From Sodiomyces alkalinus F11 (taxonomy: Eukaryota > Ascomycota > Sordariomycetes > Glomerellales > Plectosphaerellaceae): a DNA stretch of 64,000 nucleotides. Position 1 is the first letter of the stretch. Every line of letters begins with the position of its first letter. Positions 52,256 to 64,000 of the stretch are shown here, piece by piece. The notes under the pieces were generated by a model, which worked only from the letters and a program-made list of their open reading frames with translations, was not told the DNA's origin and did no database searches. A program made the translations under genes and the position numbers. The DNA lies in contig NW_021167087.1 in the NCBI RefSeq assembly GCF_003711515.1, forward strand, positions 899,246 to 963,245, read 5' to 3'.

Positions 52256-55200
52256 GATTGCCACGTATACCGCGAGGAAAACACAGACTATAAGGCGTAG
52301 TAAAAAGAGTTTAATAAGATATACTTCTATATCAAAGCGATTATTTATACTACGTTATATAGCCTCCTTACTTAGCTATAAAATAATACCGTAAATAACC
52401 CGCGGGCTTAGATTACCCTCCTATACGTATATATAGGACTAACCCCTATAGACCTCTATAAGGAAGCCTTAGTCCTATATCGATAATATACTACGCTTAT
52501 AAAGGCTATACCTAAGGATATAGACGGCTAGGTTATAAGCTAGAAAATAGCGATAATATACTATAAATATATAGGCGTTTTAGAGCTATTAAGCGCGGAC
52601 TATTAGGCAGAAGACGCGTTAAAAGCTATTAGACCTATCGCCTAGGAATAGAGTAATAACTACCTAGTAAATAACTATAATAAGATTACGGAAAATAAGC
52701 TAACGATTAACGACTTTATAAAGGCTGTACGTGCGGTTCTTAGTAATATACAAAGCCTATAATCCTCCGCTCTAAAGCTTAGAGTTGGGAGAGGTACCTT
52801 TAATACTCTTAGAAACCTCCCCGATACTAAGGATACTACTAATAATAAAGATAATAAGAAGCGTCCTTATAGTGATATATCCGTAAAGGCTATCCCTCCC
52901 GTAATAAGGAGGCCTTATAAGATATATAAGAACCCCTATACTACCGCCGCCTATTAGTATATAAGGCCGGATATACGCCCTTATACCTAGCGTGGCCGTG
53001 AAGATATTATAAAGGTTACGGAAAAGAAGATATATAATTATAGTTTTAAAAGCCGTGTAGATACCGCGATATAGAAAAGGCGGGAAGCCTTAGGGGCTAT
53101 TACCACTAATAAGATAAAGAAAGTCTAGGAAGATTAACTCTATAATATTACGCCTAGTATAACGACTATATAATAAAATCGGGGGGTTATTAGGCCGCCC
53201 GTAAGTATAGCTTTAAAAGACCTATCCGTTACCGCAATAGGGAGACTAGGCGCCCACCTAACCTAGGGGGTAGCACGCCGTTATCGTATAACGATACTAT
53301 TAAGATTATAATAAGAATAGGGGGTATCCCTCTTTATTAACTAAGCTAGATCGTTATTATACTACGCGATCCTAGACTTCGGATCGTTAATCTATATCTT
53401 TAATAATCGAGGCTATTTTACGGCTATTAGACTACCCATGGATACTTTATCTTTATCCCTTTAGGTAGGTACTTATAAGGCTCCTATCCTCGGATACGGA
53501 GATATTAAGCTACGTATATAATCCCTATCGGGTATAAAGAGGCTATTACGCCTCTGTAATATTATATACTATAAGGAATTTGTTATTAATATCGTCTTAG
53601 AACGCTAGCTACGCCTATAAGGCTACCGCTAGAACACCGTAAATAACACTATTATTAGCTCCGCCGATAACTAGCCTATCTATAAGCTACTAGATATCCA
53701 CAGCTAGTATATAATCGAGCGTGCGGAAGCCACGGCCGCTACCATGTTCGCGGTTTTAGTAAGGCACCCGCGCGATAACCAGTATAGAAGATCACGATAG
53801 CCGCGGTAACCGTAGAAGACTATAACATAATAGTAGCACGAACGCCTTAGCTATTACGGCACCGATACTCTTATAAAGATCGTCGATGCTACTTAGGGGT
53901 GAAGATAAAGGGACCTTATATAACGGACTATAATGCGTATAGGTAATTATAAGTGCCTATATAGATCCGGCGGATACTATCCCTTTACCCGTTAAAGCCC
54001 GGAGAGGCCCTAGCTATTAATTTTCACGATCTAGAAAAGGCGGAGTAGTTAGTGGGCGGACTATATAAGTCGATTATATTTATTATAGACGTATACACAG
54101 GTTATACGTAGGATTACTACCTATAGAAGAGAGACTAACGCTTTATCCTATACGCTCTAAAAGACGTTTTTACGCTGCTAAAGACCTAATTCGACGTTAG
54201 GCTATATATCCTATAAGCCAATTCCGAGATATTTTAGCACCTAGAAGTCGTTGCTTTCCGCGCTGCTAAGGGGGTGGAATACTAGCCGTTAGCACTGTAT
54301 TTATAGGATTAAAACGGCGTTATAGAACGGATTAAAGGTATCGTTAAAAGGAGGGCGAGGGCTATAAGGATTAGGGCTAATCTGCCTATATCTATTTAGT
54401 CTAAGATCTTTAAGACTGCTATATATCTATCTAATAGGACGCCACGATATAGTAACGATTAGAAGATACTATATGAAGGCCTACGCGGCCGTTAACCTAA
54501 CCTTATATACCTATAAGCTTACAGCTATAAAGCCTTTATAAAAACGCGCGATACCTAAGCTAAAAGGAACCGCCTATAAAGGCTAGAACCGAAGGTATAG
54601 ATCGGTTATTATATGGGATACTAATCCTCGAATAGCTTCCATATTTAGCTGCTATACCTAACGGATATTATTACCACGAGAGACGTAGTCTTTAACGAAG
54701 ATAAGACATTTAACGGCAGGATTAAAACGCTATAAGCTATAGCTTCCGCCGAGGAAATCAGGGAACGCCTATAATCTATCCGTATCACTTAATCTAGCGA
54801 TACCACGACCGCGAATAGGCTACTATTAAGGGGTATAGCCGTAGACGTATTAGATCTCGAGTCAGAAGACTTTAACGCTACCGCTATTACTACGGGTAAA
54901 GGCGACGCCACCGCTATTACTACGGATAAAGGTAATATCAGGTGTAGAATATAAGGAAGACTTAGGAGGTACTAGGATATAGTAGTGGACTACAGGCTAA
55001 CTAATACCTGGATATTTATTATATAAGACGGGGAGCTGGAGTATTCTAGAAGGAAGGAGTTAGCGATTATCTCTCTTCTATACTACCACCTACCTTTAAG
55101 ATACTCTTCCTATTAACCACTAGTTAACGTATAGTTAGCCTCCCCTTATATAAGACTACGATCCTTATCTGTTACTCCCTCTTACCCTTTACTCCTTATC

Positions 55201-58200
55201 CCTTTGGGGTAGACCTATATATCCTTCTTAATAAGATAATCACTTTAAAAGCAGATAGCGACTATTAGGCAGGATTCGGTATATCTAGGACCTAATAGTC
55301 GAATAATAATCCGCCACTAGAGGCTTAGTCCGACGATAGTATTCGTATTCATATTAGCGATCCTTAGCCTAATTAAGCATCTTCGTCGTTAGCGGCCGAA
55401 TAGCTAACTAACTATAACTCTGCCACTAATAGCACTACTCGGCTATAGATAATTAGCAGTATAAGCAGTGTTATTAGTCTTTAACCTGAGTTTTAATTAA
55501 ACTTTCCTCCTAGCCCTATAATCTCGGAGAATACCCCGATTCCACCTTATATATCTAGTGCTATAGATAGAGATATAGATTAACCGCAGACTAGCTTAGG
55601 GTCTTATAAAAGCATAATAGGTATTAACCTAAATTAGCTATATACGGGAAGTCGATAAGATTAAGAGAATCGTTTACCTCTAATTTTATATTCCCGACCC
55701 TAATTACTAGTTAAACCGTAGTTACCTAGCCTTAGGGAGCTAAAAGATCTATTAGCTAAAGAGAATATATAGCTTAAATAAGAGAGATAAGAATAGCAGG
55801 CTCGTAAATAAGAGCGCTAGAACGATAGCTATACGATTAGTTAAAGAATATTCGGTAGTAACGTACCGATAATATAGCCGCTACTTAATAGTAGGCGAAT
55901 AATACTAACGATTTTAGTTAGGCGACTATATATTTATATCCTCTACCCCTAACTCCTAGTAATTTAGCAATACCCCCGCCTAATATACCTATAGTATCCA
56001 GTTAGGCTTTATAGCCCTACTAACCTATTTAAAATTATTAACTTATTCCCGTCTAGATAGCCGTTACTCTATAGCCGATTACTTTAAAGAACCCTGCTTT
56101 TTCGAAACTTAGTATACTAAATCCCTATTTTTCCGCTACCTTATAGGCTTAATATAAATCTTTTATTACCTAGATATAGCAGATTCGTATTATTAACCCT
56201 GCTCTTAACGATAACACTAACTGTATTATTTTTACTATATAGTGCCTTATACCCTCCTTATAATAGGATTATAACTTAGAAGCCGAGTAACGGTAGCCTA
56301 ATAATAGGCTATCTTAGGACGAATTCTTAGCTTAGCTCCGCGATTAGATACTAGATAGTAATACTCGAGTTTTACGGGCGGTTTAACGTATATTCTATAA
56401 GGACTCACGGCAGGGTCCCCGTTAATCCTACGATAATTTTAAAGCTAAGTGGCGATTACTCGAATCCGAGCTCCTTATTCCCCTACCGGAGATTATCGGT
56501 ATTACTTCTATAATTACGAAATTACGAGATAATTTACGCCCTTAGATTATACTAGGCGGCTTACTTATAACGTATCGTAAATTAGATTAACGGGCTAGAT
56601 ATGCCGAATTAGTTCTTACTAAAAGTAGTAAATACGTAGTTAACTACTAGCCGCGTAATAATTATTCTTAACGTTATAGTCGTAATAACGACTTCCGGGG
56701 AATTAAGCGTTCCTATAATAACGCTACTAATATTACTACTACCTAATAGCAAAACACTTAGCCTACTTCCGCACCTCTAATTCGTCGTCCTATTAGTAAG
56801 ATTACTTATTTTAAATATCGTGCGAAGGGCTATTACGCTAATACTTACCCGTAAAGACGTTCTTTTTTATCTAGCTAATAGTAAACTACTAGTAGTCTAA
56901 CTAAACCTCCTCCTACTATTAGCTCTAACACTATCCCTATCCCTGCCCGTGTTATAGAGTTATATAATAATAACGATTAGGAACTATCCCCGCTATAGCC
57001 GAGTACTACTAGCTTTACCGTAGAGGTTAAAGTTAGTCTACGGCGGGGTAAAGAATAGATTAAGATCCTAGCTTTACTTAATAGTAATGCAGAATTTAGT
57101 CTAATCGACTATTCTCTTTTAGGAGCCACTGGAGGCTTAGCGGCTAGCCTAGTATAGAATCTCTCTTAGACTTTAGGTAAAGCAGATATCTAGATTCGGA
57201 CTTACGGTATTACCACTATACTTTTTAAGGCGATTAATAGTTAATGGGTTACTAAACTATAGAAACAGGAATTTCTATTTATTAATATTAATACGAATAT
57301 AAAATATAAAATTATCCTAAGCGGTACTTAGCTCCACGTCGTTAACCCTGCTATTAACTAACGGACTAACGAGTAGATTTACCCTTTATCCCCCGATTAT
57401 TTTTCTCTTATCTTTATACCAAAGCAGATTTATTCGGCTAAACGTAACGCGCGTTATACTATTATTTTATCTATAAACGAATATCTTTCTTCTTTACCGC
57501 GGATTAGCAGAATTATATTATCGGCTACTTAATAGGAGAAGCCTAATACTCTAACCGTTAATTTTAATATTCCTCCCTATTTACGTAATATTCCCACTAT
57601 TTATTATAAGTTTCAAGATATTTTTAATATTAATCGAGTAGCGGACTACCTTAATTATTAGACGCTGCTAGATAAACCTAAGCTTAGTAGTAAATATATA
57701 CGCTAGCTTAACGAATTAGGCACTTATAATATTCGTATTATTCACTAACCGGGTAATAAGAACTCTACTAATAGTCTCTCACGAAATCCTCTCTATGTTC
57801 CTACTTCTAATAAACGTCTTATTACTACTTAGGAGGTGCTAGATAATTTTATATCTAAATTTCGAGTAGCCCCTGCCTAAGCACCGGATAATTAATAGCT
57901 ACCTAATATCCTTAACGATATTTACTAAGCTTAAAAAGAAGATAATTTTCTTACTTCCGGTAGATAGTTAATAGTTAATTAGTAAGAGCCTAATCTATAG
58001 ACCCGTAGTACCGATAGTCTTATTCGATTCCGCGGTAAGGTCTATATTCCTCGATCTTCTAAGCTTTAGTTAATAATCCTTTAATTATACCACGATAACC
58101 CGATTATAGGTTATTAGGGAATTATAAAGATATTAAAACGAATTTAATAATCTTTTTATTAGCCTAGAATATCGACGGATATTCGTTAGTAGGTACTTAG

Positions 58201-59329
58201 CTGCCCTCTTTATTAATATACTAAATCTCGTACTTTACTTCTTATAGCGAACTAGCCCTTTACCTATTCCGACCTAGCTATTTTAGTAAATTTTAATAGA
58301 TTTTATTACCGGCCTACTACCTATTAAGTGGCCGGGGGGTAAGTAGAAAGATACTATTCTTATAGTTATCTATAGACTAACTAAATATTCCCTTTTTATT
58401 CCTACCTCTAGTAAGCTTATAGCTAAGGGGTTAGCGACTACCTTATAGCACTATATTTTTAAGGTATATAGTCTGCCCGATAGTATTATCTCCGACCGTG
58501 GAAGTCTTTTTATAAGTGCTTTTTAGCGCACGTTATACGGCTTACTATAAGTTAAACGCCGCCTTTCCACTACGTACTACCCGTAGACGGATAGCTAAAC
58601 CGAACGTATTAACTAAATTCTCGAGTATTACCTTCGCTCCTACGCTATATAATAATAAGATAATTAGGTTAATCTTTTAGACCTTACCGAATTTATATAT
58701 AATATAGTATAGTATTCCGCTATTTATTATTCACTCGCTAAGGCCCTAATAGGTTATAATCCGCGCGGCCCCTATACTCCTATACTATAAGTTAAACGGC
58801 CCTTTACGTTAGTAGAAGAGAGAGTAAAATAACTATCTTTTAACTATACGTTAATCTATAAGTAACTATTACTTAGTAATCGGGTAATAGCTAACTATTA
58901 TAACCGTAAATATATACTAAAGGAGTTTTATTTACACGATAAGGTATTAGTATCTACTAAAAATATAAAAATTACACGCCCGAGTCGAGAATTCTTATAT
59001 AAATATATATCGGGCCTTTCGAGATTATTAAGGTAATAGGTAATCACCGGTTAGCTTATAAGGTCGACCTCCCTAAGTATCTTCGGATTTATAACGTTTT
59101 CCCTATTAGTTTGCTCGAGCCTTTTAAGTAAGATAGCCGTGGAGCGCCGGCTAAGCAGCTATTAGATATTAAAGGGGAAGAAGAGAATGAATTTAAGGTT
59201 AAAAGGATTTTAGGTATACGCTAGAACCCTAAGCGCCGCTTCCGCGAATTTCTTATTAAGTAGGAAGATTATCCTATAAAGGAGAATACTTAGGAACCTA
59301 AGTTATATCTCTACAAAGATTTAGTTACG

Positions 59330-62149
59330 GAGTACCTCTTTAGTTAGGTAACCGCTAATTTATAGTTATTAGCTATATAGTAATATTACTATTTTACTAA
59401 ATTAACTACGTTCCTTTATATTACTATTATATAGCTAATAATTTCCAGCCGCCTATTTACAGTCTTTTTATTATTTCTAGCCGCCTATTTACGGACTTTA
59501 TACTAAAGTAAAAATACATATAACCGCTATATCCTAGTTATTTCCTTATTAGCTAATAGTCTAAACCTAAATACTATATCTTTTTTATAACTAGTCTAAA
59601 CCTAGTAATAATATTATGTCCTAGTCTAAACCTAGACGCTAATCCCCTATTTTAGGTGGTAGATATTCGTATGCTATCTACACTTTTTTAGTTCCGGTCT
59701 AAACCCGGTACTTTTTACTAGTCTAAACCTAATAAACCCGACCCTAACTAACTAAGGGTTACCCCTTAATCCACGATATTATCGAAGTTATAATACCCAC
59801 CCTTATAATAACTAATCAGTAATAGGTTATAAGTTAGGAATATAAGGGGAATTGCCTACCTATTAATTATTAGCGGGGATAATCTTATTATCCTCCTTAT
59901 CTATAATATCGCTATAGTTATTATTTATTGGAGGAGGGGGAGGTATAGATACTAGAGTAATAACGGTAGTCCCACTATTAGCGACGGCCTAACTACTTAA
60001 TTCCATTAGTTAATTCCTAAATTCCTATATATTTATTAGTTCTGCTATTATAAGCTAACCACTAGTTAACCTATAATAATTTTATCGGTTAGGAATTTTT
60101 ATTTATCCCGGAGTGCCCTAACGAAAGATACTTAGGCGCTAGTATACTTATTTCGTTTGTCTTATAGCACTAATAATTATCGTAATATATTAGTAACCGC
60201 TACGCTACTACTAGCCTACCGCTCGGCTATAATTAACTACCGCTGAACTTACTCTTAGCGCTCCTCTTCTAACTTAGTAGCAGGACGCTTCTAACCTAAT
60301 AGCTATATCTTCTTATAGTTTAATATACGCTTACCCAGGCGCTATAAATATTATAACTCACTCTATTCTATTTTTAGAAATTATCACCTAATAGCTAACC
60401 CGTGGGTATATACCTTTAAGCTTATATCCGCCTTATATTAATATTATTTAATTATATCACGGAGATGTATAATTTTATCCAACTATATATATAGTATGTA
60501 AAATTAGTTAGTAGTAGAATGGCTATAGACTAGCCGATATACCTTTATATAGGGCTTTAATCCTTATCCTATATAATATACATATTTAAGCAAAGCCGCT
60601 ATTACACTAAGTTAGTAGCTAATCACCTATTACCCCCTATTCGACCACTTTACTTATAATCTCTATACTACACGAAGGAATTTAACCACTACTAGGGTGC
60701 CACTTTATTATCCGACTAACACACCGCACGCACGGAACTAGAAACGGATTATATCCCTATTCTGCGGGCGGATATAAAGTATACGCCTAGGATACACTAG
60801 CTAGTCCACTATTCCTTAACTCGACTATCCTATTATTTCTAGCTATAGAACTATTATTCGAATTACCGGCACTATTTTCGTTTCTATTACTAACTTTATT
60901 ACTAGTCTGCTACTAACTACTATCTATTTCTCTACTAATTAGACTTATAGGCGCCGATATATTATTATTCTCTATATCCGTACCCTAGGTACCGGACGTC
61001 TTACCGCTAATCCCCTATTAAACGCCGGCGGTACTACTTTTCTTAGAATAAGGTTTTTTAGGAGTCTTTACCGCACCGCTACCACGACTACCCTTAAGAG
61101 GTATAGTTATCCTATAGTTAATTAGCTATTACCTATATTCCTACTATAACTCTAGACGCACTTATAACGCTCGATAAATCTTTACCTAACTATAATAACT
61201 ATAAATCTTCTCTATTAATCTATTCTATATTAGTTTTTATCTAACCGCTATCTAGCTATTACTCTCCTTCGAACTTAGATTCTAACGGAAGAATAGACCT
61301 ATATATGCTAAAGAAAAATTACGAAAGTATACTAAAGAAAAACTATATACCCGTTAGCCACCCGTTACCCCTTTACTAGATTACCCCCTCCTTTACTTTA
61401 GTTTTAGCAAGGTAATACTACCTATAGCCTCCTTAAGGGAGGAACGGGGGGGATACTTATAACCTCCTTCGGGAACCTAAAGAGGAAAAAAGAAGAAGAA
61501 AAGGAAAAGAGGCTTATAGCCGAAAAGATCTTTTATATAATTATAAAGGCCCTACTTATTCTGCCTACCGTTTTCCTATTTACGTATAAAAGGGCAGGCG
61601 CGACTTTATTACCGGTAACGCACTTCCCTATTCACGGAATACATAATACGGACGCGTTTAATAAACGGGCAGATATTAGCCGTTTAATAACACTGCTACT
61701 ATCTAATAATAGGTAAATAGCTACTTTAAACTTTTATTTTATACCTATTATTATATAAGGGTATATTCCTTATAGACTTATTTTTTATAATAAACCTCTA
61801 TAAACCGCTATCTAATTAATGGTTAGCTGTCTATAGTAGTTCTTTCCACGCCCTTATATATGTCTAAAATAGCATACTTTATAAGGAATTTTCTCTTTAT
61901 TCTCTTCACGTAAAAATATTCTTTAATACCACTATTTAAGATTAGGATACATTTTAAGCCTTTAGCTCCACCGTCACTTAACGGTGGATTACCTACGGCT
62001 TTATTTTCTTTAAGCTCTGACCCACGTATCACCGATAGTACTATTAACCCACCCGCCTTACCCGATAATCACTACCCACCCTATAGACACTCCGTAACTA
62101 GCTATAGCCTAAGGATAGGCCTTATTCCAGGAAGGGGCAGCCTATTAGG
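59330..62149 (-). mobile_element. Long non-pol 3' region of the second Gypsy, with antisense coding-like stretches
   Basis: 2.8 kb between the chromodomain and the 3' LTR. Minus-strand runs look coding: about 60,765-60,680 has PCVRCV with further spaced Cys, and about 61,110-61,030 reads GSRGSGAVKTPKKPYSKKSS. A 69-codon stop-free minus frame lies at 61,823-62,032 (GGAKGLKCILILNSGIKEYF), no family recognised. The positions parallel the antisense relic of the first Gypsy element. Could also be a further nested fragment. Confidence 0.4.
59561..59735 (+). repeat. Dispersed TAGTCTAAACC repeats
   Basis: Five copies of the word (A/G)GTCTAAACC in about 170 bp (near 59,568, 59,596, 59,622, 59,697 and 59,721), spaced irregularly in the 3' non-coding part of the second Gypsy element. 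Confidence 0.6.
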
Positions 62150-63642
62150 TATAGGATATAAGGAAGACTTAGGAGGTACTAGGATATAGCAGTGGACTAC
62201 CAGCTAACTAATAAGTGGATATTTATTATATAAGACGGGGAACTAGACTATTCTAGAAGGAAGGGGTTAGCGATTATCTCTCCTCTACACTACTACCTAC
62301 CTTTAAGATACTCTTCCTATTAACTACTAGTTAACCTATAGTTAGCCTCCCCTTATATAAGACTACGATCCTTATCTATTACTCCCTATCACCCTCTAGT
62401 CCTTGTCCCTTCGGGGTAGACCCATATATCCTTCTTAACAGGTAAGGCCGTCGCTATTACTATAAGAGAGGCTACTACTATTACTATAGATAAGGTTCTA
62501 AATCTATAGCCTAATACCTAGGCTATATATTTAAAACCTTATAACTCTAACGCTACCGCTATTACTACGGATACTACTATCGCTATAGCAGAAGATTATA
62601 CCACCGCTATTACTATAGGTAAAGGTAATAATACCGTTATTACTATAGGCTAGGAAGACGCTACCGCTATTACTATAGGAGAGGCCACCGCTATTACTAC
62701 GGATACCGATACTATTACGGATACTCCGCGGTTTACCGCTACGAGGTTTAAACCGTTTCCCACGCCTCTAATATCCCCGGAAGATCCTGCGCGCGCGTTC
62801 CTTATAGCGTTAGCGGTAGTTAGGGGCGTTAAGGTAGAAGGAGATAATAATAATTAACGGGTAGCCGTGGATACCCCTAAGGGGTGTATATTAGCGGTAC
62901 GCCTATTTATCGTAAGTATCTATATGACCGAGAAGGTATAGAATAATAACGTCTAAAAGGCGTTCTTTAACGTTAGAAGGACTTATAACCCTATACGCGT
63001 GAGGAAGTAAGCTATTAACGATAGCGATATCGGTGCTATAGATTCTACTCCCTCTAATAGCTCTTAGCCGCTATCGCGCCTAACCTGCGAGGATCTCCCG
63101 CCTCCGCTAAACCACTACCGCGATATACGCCTCTACCCATTATGGGAGTAATAGTTATAGGCTAAGGGGGAATACCTTAAGGGGCACTAATAGATAGGCT
63201 GCTAGTAGGAGGTAGGTAGTGATTAGGCTAATAAGTAATAAGTCCTTACCTGTAGATAGGTATATACCTATAAATTTAATAAGGAGGGTACCCTCCTTAA
63301 GTGTAAGGCACGCCTTATAGTCCGAGGGGATTAATAAAAACGGTTAGAGACTAAAGATAACTATGCTGTAACGCTGGCCTTACGGTCCTTCTATATATTA
63401 ATAGCGATCGCCGCCCGATTTAATATGGAAATAAGGCGGTTCAATACCGTTAACGCGTTCGTTAACGCTAGCCTTAAGGAAGAGGTGTTTATAAAGATAC
63501 CGTAAGGCTATAAAGTACTAGGTAAGGTCCTACTACTACGGAAAGCCCTCTTCGGTTTAAGGGTATCGCCACTACTATAGTAAGAGGAATTTAGCGGAAC
63601 GCTATAGAGGATAGGCTTTATAGCCGTCCCTAATAACCTGAT

Positions 63643-64000
63643 ATGCCGGATGCGGCGTCATAGGCGATATAAATAATCAGAGATATAAAGAAGTGAAGAT
63701 AGTAGACTAAGCTAAGTGTGAGCTCGTAGAGCTCTGCGGTAGAGGATACTAATATACCTCTACTGCCTGCTGACTTATCTGTCTATAGGAATACTATATA
63801 GCTATATATATACGTGTAGTAATACCCTCCCCGTAAAAATGTAATCGTCCCGATTACTATCTATTTATAGATAAGTTCTATCTCCGACGAAGTAAGACTA
63901 TATTTACCCTATTATCCCGCTAAGGAAAATTCCACTAAATAAAAATCATTCTATGGTATATAACTAATCGTCGTTATCGGTATCGTCGGGGACGTTCACG
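63643..64000 (+). repeat. Possible LTR start of another element, cut by the window end
   Basis: The Copia reverse-transcriptase frame stops abruptly after GFIAVPNN. The next bases begin TGCCGGATGCGGCG and keep more CpA/TpG than their surroundings. A word TGGTATATAAC near 63,954 could be a primer-binding site, giving an LTR of about 310 bp, but the partner LTR is not in the window. Confidence 0.35.

Larger units (their letters stand above)
54943..62440 (+). mobile_element. Second Gypsy chromovirus-type retrotransposon, RIP-inactivated
   Basis: Two 291-bp LTRs (54,943-55,233 and 62,150-62,440), starting TGTAGAATAT / TATAGGATAT and ending TTCTTAATA / TTCTTAACA. Each carries different G-to-A changes from a TGTAGGATAT ancestor. 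The gag zinc knuckle is at 56,807-56,848, with all four ligands now Tyr. RNase H end, integrase zinc-finger region (about 57.7-58.2 kb) and integrase core with DRGSLFISAF (about 58,495-58,525) follow. The chromodomain is at about 59,189-59,310 (VKRILGIR, then FREFLIK). About 2.8 kb of non-pol sequence precedes the 3' LTR. Flanking 5-mers (TCAGG and GGTAA) do not match as a target duplication. Confidence 0.88.
51320..63642 (+). mobile_element. Plus-strand Copia retrotransposon relic, interrupted by a Gypsy element
   Basis: The probable 5' LTR is 51,320-51,602 and is followed at once by primer-binding site GTTATAAGCCCGG (51,603-51,615), the same initiator tRNA-Met anticodon-arm type as the minus-strand Copia. 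Then come gag (about 51.68-53.15 kb), a protease word AILDFGSLIYIFNN (about 53,365-53,410), and an integrase part (about 53.8-54.8 kb). The element is interrupted by a Gypsy element (54,943-62,440) and resumes with reverse transcriptase at about 63,400-63,640 (NTVNAFVNASLKEEVFIKIP, RKALFGLRVSP). Many TAG/TAA stops. The 3' end is cut by another sequence at 63,643 and by the window edge. Confidence 0.75.

Noticed and set aside
36300..64000. CRISPR array or prophage-type explanation for the regular repeats
   Set aside because: The sequence is fungal; repeats are LTRs and RIP-mutated pol genes, not spaced palindromic arrays.

Overview
The window is nuclear DNA of a filamentous ascomycete (Pezizomycotina, most likely a Sordariomycete). 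The evidence is short GT-AG introns with CTRAC-type branch sites, fungal gene families (PhiA-like cell-wall protein, WSC protein, LaeA-type methyltransferase, HAL2 nucleotidase, fungal MFS carriers), and flanking retrotransposons wrecked by repeat-induced point mutation (RIP; CpA/TpG turned into TpA).

Layout: (1) 1 to about 5.2 kb is RIP-mutated repeat DNA holding a minus-strand LTR-retrotransposon relic (gag plus protease) cut by the window edge. (2) About 5.2-36.1 kb is a GC-balanced gene island with eleven protein genes: POT/PTR2 peptide transporter (+), TPR protein (-), secreted WSC protein (+), GH20 beta-hexosaminidase with a C-terminal anchor (-), 12-exon SAM-dependent methyltransferase (-), PhiA-like cell-wall protein (+), HAL2-type bisphosphate nucleotidase (-), an unrecognised three-exon gene (-), DHA1-type MFS carrier (-), OB-fold protein (+) and sugar-porter MFS carrier (-). 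(3) 36.1-64 kb is a nested stack of RIP-killed LTR retrotransposons. A minus-strand Copia (about 36.09-51.32 kb) is interrupted by a complete Gypsy chromovirus (37,661-45,227, with a perfect 5-bp target duplication) and by a possible solo LTR near 48.45 kb. A plus-strand Copia (from about 51.32 kb) is interrupted by a second Gypsy chromovirus (54,943-62,440, two 291-bp LTRs) and apparently by another LTR from 63,643.

The island is not an obvious biosynthetic cluster: the methyltransferase is the only tailoring-type enzyme and there is no synthase. Several products act at the cell surface (GH20, WSC, PhiA-like) or in uptake and efflux (peptide, sugar and drug-type carriers), which fits wall remodelling and nutrient or drug transport, but no co-regulation is visible. 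Exon structures were built by eye from splice signals and reading-frame continuity. No database search was possible, so family names rest on recognised motifs. In the repeat blocks RIP has removed almost every CpA/TpG, so Met, Cys, His, Gln and Trp codons are largely gone; domains were recognised by reading through stops and are described only as broken relics.
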